Shown piece after piece: positions 34,563 through 47,034 of a stretch of 64,000 nt of DNA. Made by a program: the position numbers and the translations under genes. The stretch's first letter is position 1; every line of letters starts with the position of its first letter. The DNA comes from Metaphire vulgaris (lineage: Eukaryota > Annelida > Clitellata > Crassiclitellata > Megascolecidae). Below the pieces are notes generated by a model that worked only from the letters and a program-made list of their open reading frames with translations, made no database searches and was not told the DNA's origin. The stretch is taken from assembly GCA_018105865.1 (NCBI GenBank), contig CM030842.1:12115867-12179866 (forward strand), given 5' to 3'.

Positions 34563-34686
34563 ACTTTTTGCCTGCATGGCGGCAATAGTTAGATACGAAA
34601 CATTTCCACTTTGTTCGATCTTGTGTTAGTCTGCATTCTTCTACGATTGTCATGTTCTTTATTTCCTGATCCTTCTTGATGTTATC

Positions 34687-34883
34687 CAGTGTTTAATCTA
34701 GACTCCTGGACTCCGGGGTGAAACTGAAAAAGCCGGGGGGAGGGGAAAATTGACAAAGCCGAGGGGGAATTCTGCTAGGGAGCTGCTGTTAGTCCATGTA
34801 GTATGCCAACATTTCCGGGGGGATTTGGAATTTCCGGGGGGAAATTGCCCTTTTCCCCCGAAAACGGCCTAGATTAAACACTG
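34687..34883 (+). mobile_element. hAT-type MITE, CAGTGTTTAATCTAG family
   Basis: Ends CAGTGTTTAATCTAGACTCC and GGCCTAGATTAAACACTG; perfect duplication atgttatc (34679-34686, 34884-34891). The least eroded copy of this family here. Confidence 0.95.
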
Positions 34884-35413
34884 ATGTTATCCATCAATCT
34901 TTTTCTTGGTCTTTTTCGCCCTCTGTCTCCTTCTACTATTTATGCGTAGGCCCTATATAGGCCTAGTGCTTTGTAGGCCCATCTATTGTTGCTCATTCTT
35001 TTAACATATCTAAACCAAGTTAATCTCCTTTTGCGTACTTTATCGATGATTGTTTCTGTAGCTCATGTCTGCTGTCTCTGTTGCCTGATGTCTTCATTTC
35101 TTTTTTTTTAATATTTGCTTTCTCCAATTATTTTTCTTAGGCAGCTCATCTCTGCGACCGATAAGACTTGTTTTATCTGATTTTTTAGTATCCAGGTTTT
35201 CAATCTATATAAAATATAATAAACAGATAATTTTTTAAACAAATGTGTTGACAATTCAAAGATGGGCGATGGGTATCGCAATTTCCCAGCTCTTGAGTCG
35301 ATATTTTAATTAAGAGATCTCACTGTACTATGGTTAACATGCGGCGTTTTATGTAGATGTCTATCAATTAACTATCAATAAATTATCAATCAAGTCCATT
35401 TTTCTCTGCTAGC

Positions 35414-35563
35414 CATAAATGTTTCCAGGAGGGCAAACCCCATTTTAACACAATGGTTACGGTTAATATTTTAGCAAGGTTTTCAAATTCCATTGTGAAA
35501 TATTGGTATTTGCATTTTCCAGGGGGCAAGTGCCCCCGCTTGCCCAATATGCGGGTGCCCATG
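35414..35563 (+). mobile_element. hAT-type MITE, CATGGGCGTCC family, end-deleted
   Basis: Perfect duplication ctgctagc (35406-35413, 35564-35571). The left end reads CATaaatgtttcc, missing about 12 nt present in 5840-6014; the right end GCGGGTGCCCATG is intact. Confidence 0.88.
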
Positions 35564-35984
35564 CTGCTAGCTGAACTTTTATCGATGCACGTGAAGACGT
35601 AGAGTTTTTACGAATTGTCTAAGACTCTGACCATGTCTTAGTCCCGGTCTGTCGAACAAAACGGTTCGACGACAAAATGGCAAAGTAGAAGCCGATCTTG
35701 AATTCTTGATCATAATACGGATTTAAAGTTACAGTATCTTCTGGTTTTATGGCTTCTGGTATTTAAAACCATACGACACGTGATAAATATATCTTTACTT
35801 TTGGCATTGAGGTTCTAGGTTCGACTCCAAGTCACCTGCACCGTTCGGTGTTGCTGCTACGCAAATTGATGCATCGGGACACAGACTTATTAATACCGCT
35901 ATTGTCACAATAATATTCATGCGATAGACATTCCTTCGACAGAAGTATACATTTGTACATGCGCACTCTTTTTCTTCTTCAGGT

Positions 35985-36140
35985 GCTCTGTCCTAAGACA
36001 GGTTCCATACTCCAGCGTCGCCACTCCTCTCTATCTTGAGCTTTTATCTTTAGGGCTGAATACTTGTTTTTTCCGTAGTGTCGAACATCCACTCCAGCAT
36101 CGATGTCCTTGGTCGCCCTTTCTGTGGTTTCCCATGCGCA
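35985..36140 (-). pseudogene. LINE C-terminal fragment
   Basis: Minus-strand frames give GKPQKGRPRTSM and, after a shift, KAQDREEWRRW. Nucleotide match to 6190-6280 in inverse orientation. Confidence 0.6.
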
Positions 36141-36422
36141 CTCTGGCAATTTTAAAGATGAAAGCTGCTTTCGTCTAATGGGACATGCTCAGTGCTCACT
36201 CTAGACATCGCTAAGCAGTAGATTTCCGAAGAGCGTCCAGGGTGGATGGACCCTGGAGGAGGACGAGTTGAAATCTCAAAGCTTGTCGGTCGACAGCCAT
36301 TTCAAAGTCTAGACAGCGTCGTTCTATATCAGAGCGCCAGACCAACCAACCACAGTCCGTGTTTGTGTAACGAAAGGCAACGGTCGACTTTCTTCATTAA
36401 TTTCGGGATCTTAGGCTGCCGT

Positions 36423-36484
36423 AAAACAGATCTCTCTCTCCCTCTCTTTCTCTCTCTCTCTCTCTGACTCTCTCTTTCTCTATC
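36423..36484 (+). repeat. (CT)n-rich flank of the TATC array
   Basis: Imperfect TCTC repeat merging into TATC. Confidence 0.95.
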
Positions 36485-37046
<562 letters not shown>

Positions 37047-37273
37047 GTGACCTTCGCTCTGTGTGGCGCTATCAGCAGCGCAAAAAGAAAATTTAAAGAC
37101 ATAAATTAATTGAGCAGACGCGTAATTAGAGAGATCGATGGATAGCTGCTGCTGTTAGTAACGGCAGACGGGTGGAAGTTACAGCCAGACTGAAGGAGCG
37201 AATAAATGTTGATTTCATCTAGTCAATGTTAACGTTAAAGTTGAACATTGAACGCATTTGGGTAAATGGTGAC

Positions 37274-37540
37274 CACTGTTTATTCTAGCCACCATTGGGG
37301 GATTTTGAAATGTTTGGGGAGGGGGACAAGTTCTGAGTCTCAAAAAATGTACACAAGCAAAAAAGGTTATCTTCCTCTAAAAATGTGGTGACGAGCAAAA
37401 AAGGTCATTCTTCCAACCTCTCTAATATTTTTGCCCTTTTACCCTTAATCTCCCCTCATGCAACATATAAAAAATTTGGGGTAGGGGAATTTTTTAACTT
37501 GTGGGGGGAATCCCCCAGAGAAGGCCTAGAATAAACACTG
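37274..37540. mobile_element. hAT-like MITE, CAGTGTTTATTCTAG family
   Basis: Ends CACTGTTTATTCTAG and CTAGAATAAACACTG. Flanked by perfect 9-bp aatggtgac (37265-37273, 37541-37549). Internal acaagcaaaaaaggttat and gacgagcaaaaaaggtcat. Confidence 0.92.
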
Positions 37541-38125
37541 AATGGTGACGCTTAATAAGAAGTCATTAACTGAAATAACATGACTATCCCATAGTCCTAC
37601 GTAGAGACTCTCACAGCTGATAGGCGTGAAAGACAGCTAAGTAGCCTACAGCTAAGTACAGCAGACCGAAATTAGAATTCCTCGTAGTTACTATTCGCTA
37701 AAATTAGGTCCCTGCATCCATTAACCAAGGTTCTTTGGACACCTCTCTTAAGGTTAATTTGACTCAGAGGTGAAATTTTCTTCAACTGTCCTACTGAGAA
37801 AACACGTTTCTATTTTTTTAAATATGGCGCTAGTTAATTATTAGGCAGAGTTCCACGGTAGGGGCCTACATCACCGTGTTCGTGGACTGGGAATGAAAAT
37901 GAGAAACGTGAGATTAAGTAATAAAAAGACATTGACGCGTACGATTCCTAATTTTAAAAATTCGTATATTAAAATATGCAACTGCACTTGAGCAATTTAG
38001 TGGTTGGGAAGAAAAGGTCGGTTGCTTACAATGCTTAGAGGCTAGTAGACACCTATTTTTCTCATACGAGAAGTGGATATAACATTACGTCGAGCCTTTG
38101 AGACCCTAGCTCGCCTTTGCATAGC

Positions 38126-38215
38126 GTTGATTCGCTCTCTCTCTCTCCTTCTCTCTCTCTCTCTACCTCTCTCTCTACCTCTCTCTCTACCTCTCTCTCT
38201 CTACCTCTCTCTCTC

Positions 38216-38263
<48 letters not shown>
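38126..38263 (+). repeat. (CT)n with TCTACC units
   Basis: CTCTCTACCTCT units then pure CT. Confidence 0.97.
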
Positions 38264-38265
<2 letters not shown>

Positions 38266-38520
38266 GAAAGCTTCGTTAAAAAGGAGTGCAAAAATGTTCG
38301 AAATCCGTAGGACAATAAGAATCTCAGCTTCAGCTTATCGTGCCCCATAATGAAGAGTTAACCGCTGCACGGAAGTTGTGCGAGGAGACTTCTGCGTAAG
38401 TCAGAAAATGGCTGAAAATGGCCTTAACTGTATCACAGAAGAGACGTAGGCCTATTCGTTAATTTTGCATTGGCTCTACTTAGTGACTTAGAGTTTCAGA
38501 TATTCAACAGTATGTTAAGG

Positions 38521-38892
38521 CAGTGGTTCTCGGACCCCTTTGCTTCGCGGACCACTTTTGAAGATAAAAAATTTATCGCGGACCACCTGAAAATTGAGAA
38601 AAATCATGACAAGCAGAAACAATGGTCATCGCGTGTGATATTCGTCCCTCGCCAGTGCCGCGACAAGCAAAAAAGGTCGTCACCTTACTTAATTGTGCTA
38701 CTTGCTCTAAAGAATGTTGGGTCCGGGCACCCAATGGGAGTTTTACCCCACCACACCCCATGGTTACGCCACTCACATGGAAAATATATATGCCAACCTT
38801 TTATTGCCGCTTATTCCAGAATTTGCCGCAGACCACTAGAAGCCCTCTCGCGGACCACTTTTGGTCCGCGGACCACGGGTTGAGAACCACTG
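38521..38892. mobile_element. hAT MITE, CAGTGGTTCTC family
   Basis: Ends CAGTGGTTCTCGGACCCC and GGGTTGAGAACCACTG, the classic animal hAT terminus. Duplication tgttaagg (38513-38520) and tgctaagg (38893-38900). gcggaccac words cluster at both ends; cgacaagcaaaaaaggtcgt inside. Confidence 0.95.
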
Positions 38893-39114
38893 TGCTAAGG
38901 CATGTCTCTGTAATACGTAGACGTTGGATGGTTGAGTATAAATGATGGAGAGATGGGTTGGGTTTACTTTGTAGTTAGATATGTGATTGGCACTTGGTTG
39001 ATTACACTGCAAGTTGATTGGTTGTGTTAATGTCTTGCTTAAACTCTGATCTGCTAAGAAATCATGACTGTCATGCTGAGTAATAATAAAACAACTGATT
39101 TGGGCAATTGAACG

Positions 39115-39123
39115 TCTCTCTCT

Positions 39124-39159
<36 letters not shown>

Positions 39160-39199
39160 CTCTCTCTCTTTCTCTCTCTGACTCTCTCTCTGGCTCTCT

Positions 39200-39255
<56 letters not shown>

Positions 39256-39345
39256 CTCTCTCTCTCTGGCTCTCTCTCTCTGGCTCTCTCTCTCTCTCTC
39301 TATCTATCTACCTCTGTCTCTGTCTGTCTGTATGTCTGTCTCTCG
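39115..39345 (+). repeat. (CT)n array with TCTGGC units
   Basis: CT run with repeated CTCTCTGGCTCT, ending (TGTC). Confidence 0.96.
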
Positions 39346-40293
39346 CCTGATGTCTGAATTGCAAAACATAACAGCTGCTTTAGCATGCAGTAGGAGAGAT
39401 AGCCTAATTGACACGCAATTCTGTTGACGCAATGTTGAAACAATGATCGTCTAAATAACTTTGTTGTTATTTAGTGTTTAATGCATTTAATAAAACCTAG
39501 ACTAATGCGACATAGAATATGACTACGAGGGAAGATTTCTTATTCATCGAAGAGCCCAAGCGCATCCGTTTCACGCCCTTCGTAATAGAAATGGATTTTT
39601 GGCGAAACGTTTTCAAAGAAACTGAAAATGGATTAGGCTAATCTAGCGGAAGCGCGTTAGCAGTGCTACGTGTCGCCTTGTGCTAGCCCAATGCTTCTCG
39701 AACCTTTCATCTTCGCGAATCGGCATAAAATTTTCCTTTTGCACCGGGGACCGATGCAATGTTCTCTCTAAGCTGTGCGTGTGTGTGCGCGCGCGCACAG
39801 AGGTCGCGAGGCAAGCGCGCGGAGGAAAATGGAGCGCGCAAATTTTTGAAGAAAAAATTCATTGCTTTCATATCATGCACGTACATACTGATAAAGATTT
39901 ACGCTTTGTTGCGAACTTGTAACGACTCCATACAATTGCTAACTTCTTGTCAAGACTATTGGCGAAAGGTCTTTTATTTAATGATTTGTACAAAGCACGA
40001 GGTTCCAAATATCGATAAAATTAAAAGAACAGAAGACCAGCGATAGAAATGTCTTAAAACAGAGAAATGAAATCGTTGGCGTAAGCGTTAAAGAAAAAGT
40101 GGGGGAGCCGAGCCCTGTACCTACCCATTGCCTATGCTAGACTCTCAAAAATTGGGGGCTTGCGCCTTGAGGTCTAATTGAAGTTTACTCCTATGTTTGA
40201 AATGAAAACGAACAGCGGCTTCATTTAAAAGTTCGTGGTTGCGCTTGAGAGACAAACACTGGAAGAGAGACAAACACTGATGACTACCATCAA

Positions 40294-40524
40294 GTTAAGA
40301 CAGACGAAATTTTTGGGCACGTCATGAGGAAAGAAGGATTAGAGAACTTGGCAGTGACAGGCATGGTGGAGGGTTAAAGATCAAGAGGAAAACAAAGATT
40401 AAAATATACAGACAGAATGAGAGAGGAAATGGGAATGGAAAATAACATCGAACTCCTGAGGAGCACTAGAGATCGAGAAAAGTGGAAGTTCATGGCCGCC
40501 GACGCAGCAATGCATGGCCCCTAA
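40294..40524 (+). pseudogene. LINE reverse-transcriptase C-terminus, one internal stop
   Basis: A single 77-codon frame: IFGHVMRKEGLENLAVTGMV, a stop at codon 28, then RSRGKQRLKY, ELLRSTRDREKW and a final stop after MHGP. All landmarks of a non-LTR ORF2 C-terminus appear in order, so only one nonsense change has hit this segment. No upstream RT sequence precedes it. Confidence 0.85.
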
Positions 40525-40684
40525 ATGAAGAAAGAAGACGAAGGTTGCGCTTGATTGTGAACAGTTTCAAGATCTAGCGAATCGAATGGATATTATATGA
40601 GGAACATGTCTGACATTCAGTGCCAACTGTTAACCGCAATTTAGCTTAATAAATATGTTGAAGAACAAAAGAACACAATTAGAG

Positions 40685-41156
40685 TAGGGTTTCCTAAACA
40701 TTTTGAAACTGCGACCCACTTTAGCGGTTTTGTAACGTTTCGCGGCCCTAATAATAGCATGTAATATCAAATATGCATTAGGTCATCTGGCGAACGTTGG
40801 TTGAAGAAATGGCAAAGCAAAAGCTCTTATTCAATTCGAATTCATATTCTCGGCGAATATATTAGGCAGATTTATTCATATTTTTGCCAAATAAGACAAA
40901 ACTAGAGAAATAGATATTGGAATTTCTTGAAAATTATCTTTTTAAATTTTGCCAGGAACATACCTTTGTTACGCGTCTTAAAAACCCTATGTGTATAGCA
41001 AAATCGCTCAACCGCCAGGTTTCTCGCCACTGAAGTAAGAGATTCCCTATTGTTAGTGGAGTTTCAGAGCAAAATGGTCAAAGTACGATTTCCTTGCGTT
41101 ATTGCGAAATAAGATTAAATTTTAAAAGTGCTATAAGCTAGGGTTTCCCAAACTGG
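40685..41156 (+). repeat. Dispersed repeat, inverted partner of 53952-54404
   Basis: cctttgttacgcgtcttaa, gcaaaatcgctcaaccgcc and ctgaagtaagagattcccta match the other copy in reverse complement. The outer sequences tagggtttcc(t/c)aaac resemble hAT ends. Confidence 0.75.
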
Positions 41157-41913
41157 TTTTGTAAAGACTGTGTATCGTGTGGTTTGAAATGGCTCACCCT
41201 TTTTGTGACATTTCGAACTCTCTAGAATAAAATTGGAACAGAATATATTATATTGACAAATCTAGAACGATTTGACGCAATGAAGATGGAAGCACGAGAA
41301 AATGTGGTTTTAATTCGTTTCAATGCTCCTTTGAATTTTTGCATGCATATTTACTGTATAATCTATTGTAGCAACAGTTCTTCCATAGGCGAATGTCAAA
41401 CAGGGAATCGATTTTATAATATTTTGTCGTCTATTTAACTGTACTACTCTACAGTAATCTCCCGCTGTTTACGTAGCGCGTCGATATAATGGCTCAGTCA
41501 ACATCGCCAACGAAACACACAGCCAACCCACCCAAAAAAAAATTTATGCTCTTCCATTTGTCACGCCTGGAGAACACAGGATTAACGATTCTACATCAAA
41601 GCAATTTTTAAAATCCAAAAATATTCTGCACCAAACCAATTTTTCAAGCCAAACAAGATTTGGCATCAAGCCAATTTCACGCATAAACTTTTAGCAAAAT
41701 TTCTTTAAACGCTAATATTTTCGCGGGCCAAATAAAATTGGTCCGCGGGCCAAGGCTTTGGCACCCCTGTCTTAGATAATTACTATTATTGTTATTATCA
41801 TTATCATTATTGAGCCCAACATGTCTGATCTTTTGACGCCATGCGTAGTTGTTCTTAAGAGTTACGCTCTTCGACTTAAATGTATTGTTTCTATTTTGTT
41901 GTTAACTTGTCAG

Positions 41914-41982
41914 GTGGAAAAATCATCGGTGAAATGTCGATTCATTGCAAAGACGGCGAAATTGTCGTCAACGCATCTAATG
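41914..41982 (+). CDS. Shaw: Putative K+ channel exon 4 (69 nt, GC-AG donor)
   Basis: A good pyrimidine tract and cag at 41911-41913 precede the exon. It enters and leaves in phase 1 and encodes residues 515-537 plus one base. The donor is GCAAGT at 41983, the usual non-canonical GC donor context, except that the second-last exon base is T rather than A. If the donor is not used, the frame runs on through 29 nt into a hAT element and stops at 42045-42047, for a 558-residue protein. No known domain; it would form part of the cytoplasmic tail. Confidence 0.5.
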
Positions 41983-42011
41983 GCAAGTTTAAGGAAACGA
42001 CAGCTGGTCGA

Positions 42012-42234
42012 CAGTGGCAGTTCCAGGAATTCTTGGTGGGGGGATGAAAAAATGTAGGAAGTTTTTTTGGGGTGCAAACAAAAAGTGAAGAAGAAAAAAA
42101 GAGAAAAAATGTAGCCTAATTGTTAGTGTTTTTGCCCACTAAATGTTAATAAACCTTTCCGGAAAGGGCTGAAAAGCCAAGAAACCCCGATGGGGGAGGC
42201 ATCCCCAGTCATCAACATGGTGGAACCGCCACTG
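42012..42234. mobile_element. hAT-type MITE, CAGTGGCGGTTCC family
   Basis: Ends CAGTGGCAGTTCCAGGAATT and GTGGAACCGCCACTG; flanks ctggtcga (42004-42011) and ctattcga (42235-42242), six of eight matching. Starts 29 nt after the exon 4 donor. Confidence 0.85.
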
Positions 42235-42589
42235 CTATTCGATATACAGTACAAACGATTAAACATTCTAACATTACAGTACAATACATGTATCGGTTGA
42301 ACATACCATCGGTCCGTGTTGTCATCGTGTATTCATAGCAATAGTTTCCAATAGGGTTGTAGACCGTAAAGCCAAAATATTAAATATGATTTATCTATCA
42401 TTTAAGCAATCTCTACATCTTATGATTATATCCATGATTACACCTGAAGTCGCAAAGGGGTCCGGCGCTTAGGGGACTAGGCAGTAAGCTACGTAGGTGG
42501 TATAAGCTATAAATATGGGATAGGTTGCCATTACCTTCCCCAGACCCACGTTTTACTTCGCAGCTTAGTGCTGTTCCTCATTTTCGCCA

Positions 42590-42704
42590 CCGCCATCTAG
42601 CGAGTAGGGCGTAGGGCTGAGTCGACCCTAAAGGCTCCAGCAGGATTCGACCCCGTTCCATCAACGTGCCTCTCCTGCGTGTTACCTCTCTGGCATCTTC
42701 CCGC
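42590..42704 (-). repeat. tRNA-like SINE, family A
   Basis: The reverse complement shows a tgccagagaggtaacacgca head and a B-box-like GGGGTCGAATCC, then the family body. Its head is interrupted by the MITE at 42705. Confidence 0.5.
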
Positions 42705-42854
42705 CAGTGTTTAATCTAGACTCCTGGACTCCGACAGGGGGGACTGACAAAGCCTGGGGGAATTCAGCTAGGAGCTGCTGTTAGTTGATATAGTATGCCA
42801 AATTTTCGGGAGGAAAGGGCAGTTCCTCCCGGAAACGGCCTAGATTAAACCCTG
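42705..42854 (+). mobile_element. hAT-type MITE, CAGTGTTTAATCTAG family, short copy
   Basis: Perfect duplication cttcccgc (42697-42704, 42855-42862); right end reads ACCCTG instead of CACTG. Confidence 0.9.
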
Positions 42855-43287
42855 CTTCCCGCTCCTAAAGTATCTGTTTTATAAAAATGCATTAAACACT
42901 AAATAACGTCAAAATTTTTAGACAATCATTGATTCATCATTGCGCCAGCAGAATTGCATGTTAATTATGAATCCGACTGCGTGCTAAAGCACTGTTTGGT
43001 TTGCAATTTTAACTGTTGCTACAAAAAGGGAGAGAAAACAACTTTCGCCCGACTTCCGGCGAGAAGAATTCAAATTTGACGCTGGCGCTACAGAAATCCT
43101 TCGAAAAATCAAGCGCCAAAGACACGGACGCTGACAGACGAACGAAAGCATCCGGAGAGAGAGACAAATTGCTGGAATCGTCGATTTCAACAGACGCCGT
43201 CGTAGTCGAAGGCGTTGTAGGCGAAGTCAGCATTTAATAAATTAAACCGACCTTCTACTGTATGTACTGGTAGAACACATTCGTCCA

Positions 43288-43288
<1 letters not shown>

Positions 43289-43327
<39 letters not shown>
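43289..43327 (+). repeat. (TA)n microsatellite
   Basis: About 19 TA units. Confidence 0.97.
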
Positions 43328-43387
43328 TGCTATCTACGGTCGATGTGATATACTGATGAGTGATGAAAGTGAACGATGGTACTATAG

Positions 43388-43566
43388 GCGGCTCCACGGG
43401 GGGTGACCCTATGGAATGCCTGACCCTTCTACTTGAGGGCACTCATTCTGAGCAACAAAACTAGTCCAGGTTTATGAGTTTATGAAAATTAGTTTACCCC
43501 ATGCTTAGAAGTCGCCACCCCAACGCCCCACCCCACTTGCCAATTCCTGGAGCCGCCGCCGCCGCT
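43388..43566 (-). mobile_element. CAGTGGCGGCTCC-family MITE, decayed
   Basis: ggcggctccacgggggg at the left and cttgccaattcctggagccg at the right; shared interior agaagtcgccaccccaacgc. Outer bases lost. Confidence 0.7.
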
Positions 43567-43879
43567 GGATGTGCGGAATCTTATCTAAATCTGGCATTTT
43601 AGACTTCAGCGTGGCCTGTCGTGTCGATATTAGAGCGCCGGGCTAGGCCTATCTAACACTGTTGGCAAGAAAATAGGCAAAAACGACAATATTTAGTCCT
43701 AAGTTCCTAACTAAGCGATATAGTTTGTGACTACAGTAAAATACTAATCTTTTAATAACGATTTTTATTTGGAAAATGTTCACGGAAATTATGGCTTTCG
43801 ATAATCAATTGATTGTATGAATGACGCACAAATTGACCCACTTAACAAGTTTTGGCACAGGCCACGCAGTTACAGTAAG

Positions 43880-44050
43880 CAGCGTTTATTCTAGCCACCT
43901 TGACATTGGGGGAAGTTTGAAATGTTTGGGGACAAGATTTGTCTCTCCACGCTTTTGGGGAGAAATTTCCATCCCCAAGCCAACATATACAAATTGGGGT
44001 TAAAACTTTGAGGGGGGAATTCCCCTCAAACAGGCCTAGAATAAACACTG
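43880..44050. mobile_element. hAT-like MITE, CAGTGTTTATTCTAG family
   Basis: Ends CAGCGTTTATTCTAG and CTAGAATAAACACTG; perfect 8-bp duplication acagtaag (43872-43879, 44051-44058). Confidence 0.92.
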
Positions 44051-44194
44051 ACAGTAAGTAGTTTACCTCGAAACTGAAGGCGATTAGACTGCCACCTGAG
44101 TTCAATTACTAGAACGAACAACGTATCGAAATATTTTATTAAAATCGCAAACTATTTTCTGTTTGCAGAAAAACAACAAATTTGAATTATAATA

Positions 44195-44597
44195 AGGTTC
44201 CCTATAAAATTGTCATAATTCGCAATCAAAAATAATTTGGAAATAAACTGCACAATTTTTCTTAAATCTATGCCTATGGTAGTGGTTTTTACTGAATAAG
44301 CCTAAATTCCATTCAATTTGCCTCTCCTTTCTGCATTTGGAATTGGCTAATTGTATAGGACAATGAAATAGAGGATGAGTGAAATTGCATCTCAGACCAG
44401 TCGACTTACAATTTTCACGAATAAACAACAGTACATACCGTGGCTCAGCACCGACACCTACGGGCACAGACACTATGGACGAGCGTTACCTTTACTTACA
44501 TACAGTACCGTCAAACATAACGGTTATAATTCTGCCGATGTATGACCGACGTTCATTTTATGACTTACCTCGATAATAGCAAATGGGAACCTCACGG
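44195..44597 (+). repeat. Composite repeat unit A, copy 1 (split by hAT)
   Basis: ataaaattgtcataattcgc, ttactgaataagcctaaatt and tatgaccgacg(t)...cattt recur at 63652-64000 and in part at 49920-50094. It continues after the hAT at 45509-45640. Confidence 0.85.
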
Positions 44598-44605
44598 CTT
44601 CCCAC

Positions 44606-45508
44606 TAGGGATGTGCGGGTATACCCGTACCCGCGGGTATACCCTACCCGTACCCGTACCCGCGGGTACGGGTAGGGTAGGGTACACATTTTACGGGTAC
44701 GGGTAGGGTACGGGTACAGCGCTACGGGTACGGGTATAGCGGCTACGGGTACGGGTATACCCGTTTTACCCGAAAAGTTATATTTTCATTTCTCACTACT
44801 ATAGCAAATTAGCAATGCAATAATAGAAAAATAATATTGAGTAAAGTGTATTAGTATAACTTGTACATCGAGTTCAGTTTTCAGACAGCATGCATTTTAC
44901 TTACTGAAAACATAAAGGAAATACAGATGACGTAATCTGACATCTTCAGTAATAAATCTATAATGGCGTCCTCTGACTCCTCCAAGGACTCTTTGACCGA
45001 GAAAGTTCTTCTGGTAAAGTTGTGTGGTTTAACTTGAGCTCTAATGCCTGCTCATAGATAAATGATATCTACTAAATATTTTAAACAAGCCCATTCATGT
45101 CGTCTTAGGCTAGCTGACTGATTATCCTGATTCCTAAGTACTAGATCTGTCCTAATCTAAACATGCGTGCTATTTACAATGAATAGTTATCCCAATTTCG
45201 TAGCCCCAATTTCACTGTTGCCTCTCTATAGTCTCTAGGAACGGATACGGGTTCACGGGTCCATGTACAGGTCCTTGTAGTACTTGTACCCGTAAACGCA
45301 CCCGCGGGTACGGGTCCAAAATTCCAAATCCAAAAAACTCCAAATTCCAACCAAAGTCGGTTACGGGTACGGGTACGGGTACGGGTACACAGCTTACGGG
45401 TACGGGTCGGGTAGGGTATAGCGCTAGCGGGTACGGGTAGGGTAGGGTAAAAAAGTTTTTCCACGGGTACGGGTAGGGTATGCATTTTGCTGTACCCGCA
45501 CATCTCTA
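44606..45508. mobile_element. hAT-type element with CGGGTA subterminal arrays, 903 bp
   Basis: Ends TAGGGATGTGCGGGTA and TACCCGCACATCTCTA, perfect duplication cttcccac (44598-44605, 45509-45516). About 150 nt at the left end and 250 nt at the right are dense tandem acgggtacgggtagggta words. The centre shows no transposase frame. Confidence 0.95.
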
Positions 45509-46164
45509 CTTCCCACTCCAACACTCCTAAATCTCTGGATTTGACCTGGTCTTGGTCTTTTGCGGTATGGATTAGGAGTATGGTGACTATGGTCTGTTCA
45601 TAGAAGTTCATAAACAAGTGAATCTTAAATAGAAAGGTTTAGGAATTTTCCCCGGGACAATTACCCCGGAAAATTTCCCGCCTGCGACAATTTCCCCGGT
45701 CTTTTCACCAAGACAAAACCTCTTCTCGATAATTCCCCCTGGGAAATTCCCCCGGAAAACCCTCTGTTCTCATAAACCGGTCTCATAAGAAAAAATTATG
45801 CAAATCAAAGAGAAAGAGATCATGCTTTCTTATATATAATCTCTATTCGCAAACGCAGACAACACAAGGCAAGCACAGCTCTTCACTAACAGCTATTAAC
45901 TAATAGCTACACATTCCTCTATTAAACAGTTAACAGAATAAAGTGGTTTCTTATACATAAGAAGCCATAAGAAGTAATGCAAATCCATAATAAAGAGTTC
46001 ATGCCTTTCTAATAAAAGCCAATAATAGGCTTATCTACATCTAATTGAACATCAAATTTTACAGGATCACTTCTAAAACTGCAGATTGCAGGCTATTCCG
46101 CGCAAAAACTGTCTCTAGAGCTCTCTTCAAAGTTCCTTACCATTGTTCAAGATTCGAGCATTAC

Positions 46165-46325
46165 AGTCTTTATATCTTTTTTGGTTGGTTGTGTCTCGTG
46201 TCCTCCCAATTGCTGATCCAGTATTGCGTTACAAAGACTTTGTTCGCGCTCGAGGACCGTAATGTACCTCCAGAAGTTTGGATGATGTCCAGCAATGGCT
46301 GCCAATTGTGGCGATTTCATGCCTA
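46165..46325 (-). pseudogene. MULE-like transposase C-terminal fragment, copy 1
   Basis: Minus-strand frame LAAIAGHHPNFW then ITVLEREQSLCNAILDQQ and a Lys-rich end. HP-x-(F/L)W-(R/K)F-I-x-x-L-x-x-EQ is the pattern after the catalytic core in animal MULE/FLYWCH-type proteins. I recognise the pattern but cannot confirm it. Confidence 0.45.
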
Positions 46326-46680
46326 GGCTGGGCGAGGGGAGGGAATAATAACAAAGGGCAAATGTCCTGGGGGAATTCTAGGGGATTTGTAGCAGAGGCA
46401 AATGTCCTGGGGAAAATTTCAGAGGGATTTTTTAGGGGGGATTTCTCGGGGAAAATTTTCGGAGGGAATTTTACGGATACCGAATAGAAAGTTGTAGCGA
46501 TCATGGTTCGAAATTTCCCTCAAAAATTCCTTTAGATGTCTTATCATGCCAAACGAAGAATGCAAAGTTTCAGCTTCATATCTTCACTCGGCTGAGGTTT
46601 GAACCCGGGACTTCGTCGTTACCGGGATACCAGAGCTACTATTGGTCCGAGGCTTTTGCCTCTAAAGTATAACTAATTCA
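46168..46680 (-). repeat. Segmental repeat copy 1 with tRNA-like box
   Basis: Paired with 48810-49330 at high identity. Near its end the minus strand reads ccgggttcaaacc, a B box, preceded by agtagctctggtatcccgg, an A-box-like element, so this part looks tRNA-derived. Confidence 0.75.
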
Positions 46681-47034
46681 GTCCTGACGCATTGCATCGC
46701 CATCTGGCGAATTACGAACGACGCTTCTTATGTAAAACAAAATTCCAATCACACGAGAGTGTAATTCTAATCGAATGTATGGCAAGTTGGCTTTGTAAAT
46801 TCATTTCTTTTACTGTTTGCAGCAATCTGAGCATCAAAAGAACCAGACCGTATAATTGTGTAGTGTCCCGCAAGGCCAATGTTTGGCGATTCTCTTTTGT
46901 TCAACAAGAAACCTTTATTTAGCATCACTTTGTAATCGTATATAGAAGAAATTCCACTTAATTGCTAAGCTGGTACATAAAAATAATCGGTAAATAATTT
47001 TTATAATATAAGGGCAAAATGCGAGAACAGATTA
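46672..47034 (+). repeat. Composite repeat unit C, copy 1
   Basis: cgcattgcatcgccatctgg, ggccaatgtttggcgattct, caagaaacctttattt and aatgcgagaacagatta mark the unit. Ends abruptly at an inserted-looking CACTGG sequence. Confidence 0.85.

Noticed and set aside
46560..46660. tRNA gene suggested by A- and B-box-like words
   Set aside because: No cloverleaf can be closed; better explained as a tRNA-derived repeat present four times.
46692..46922. 76-codon frame repeated at 49333 with high similarity
   Set aside because: The frame is preserved only because it lies in repeat unit C, whose other copies break it with stops.
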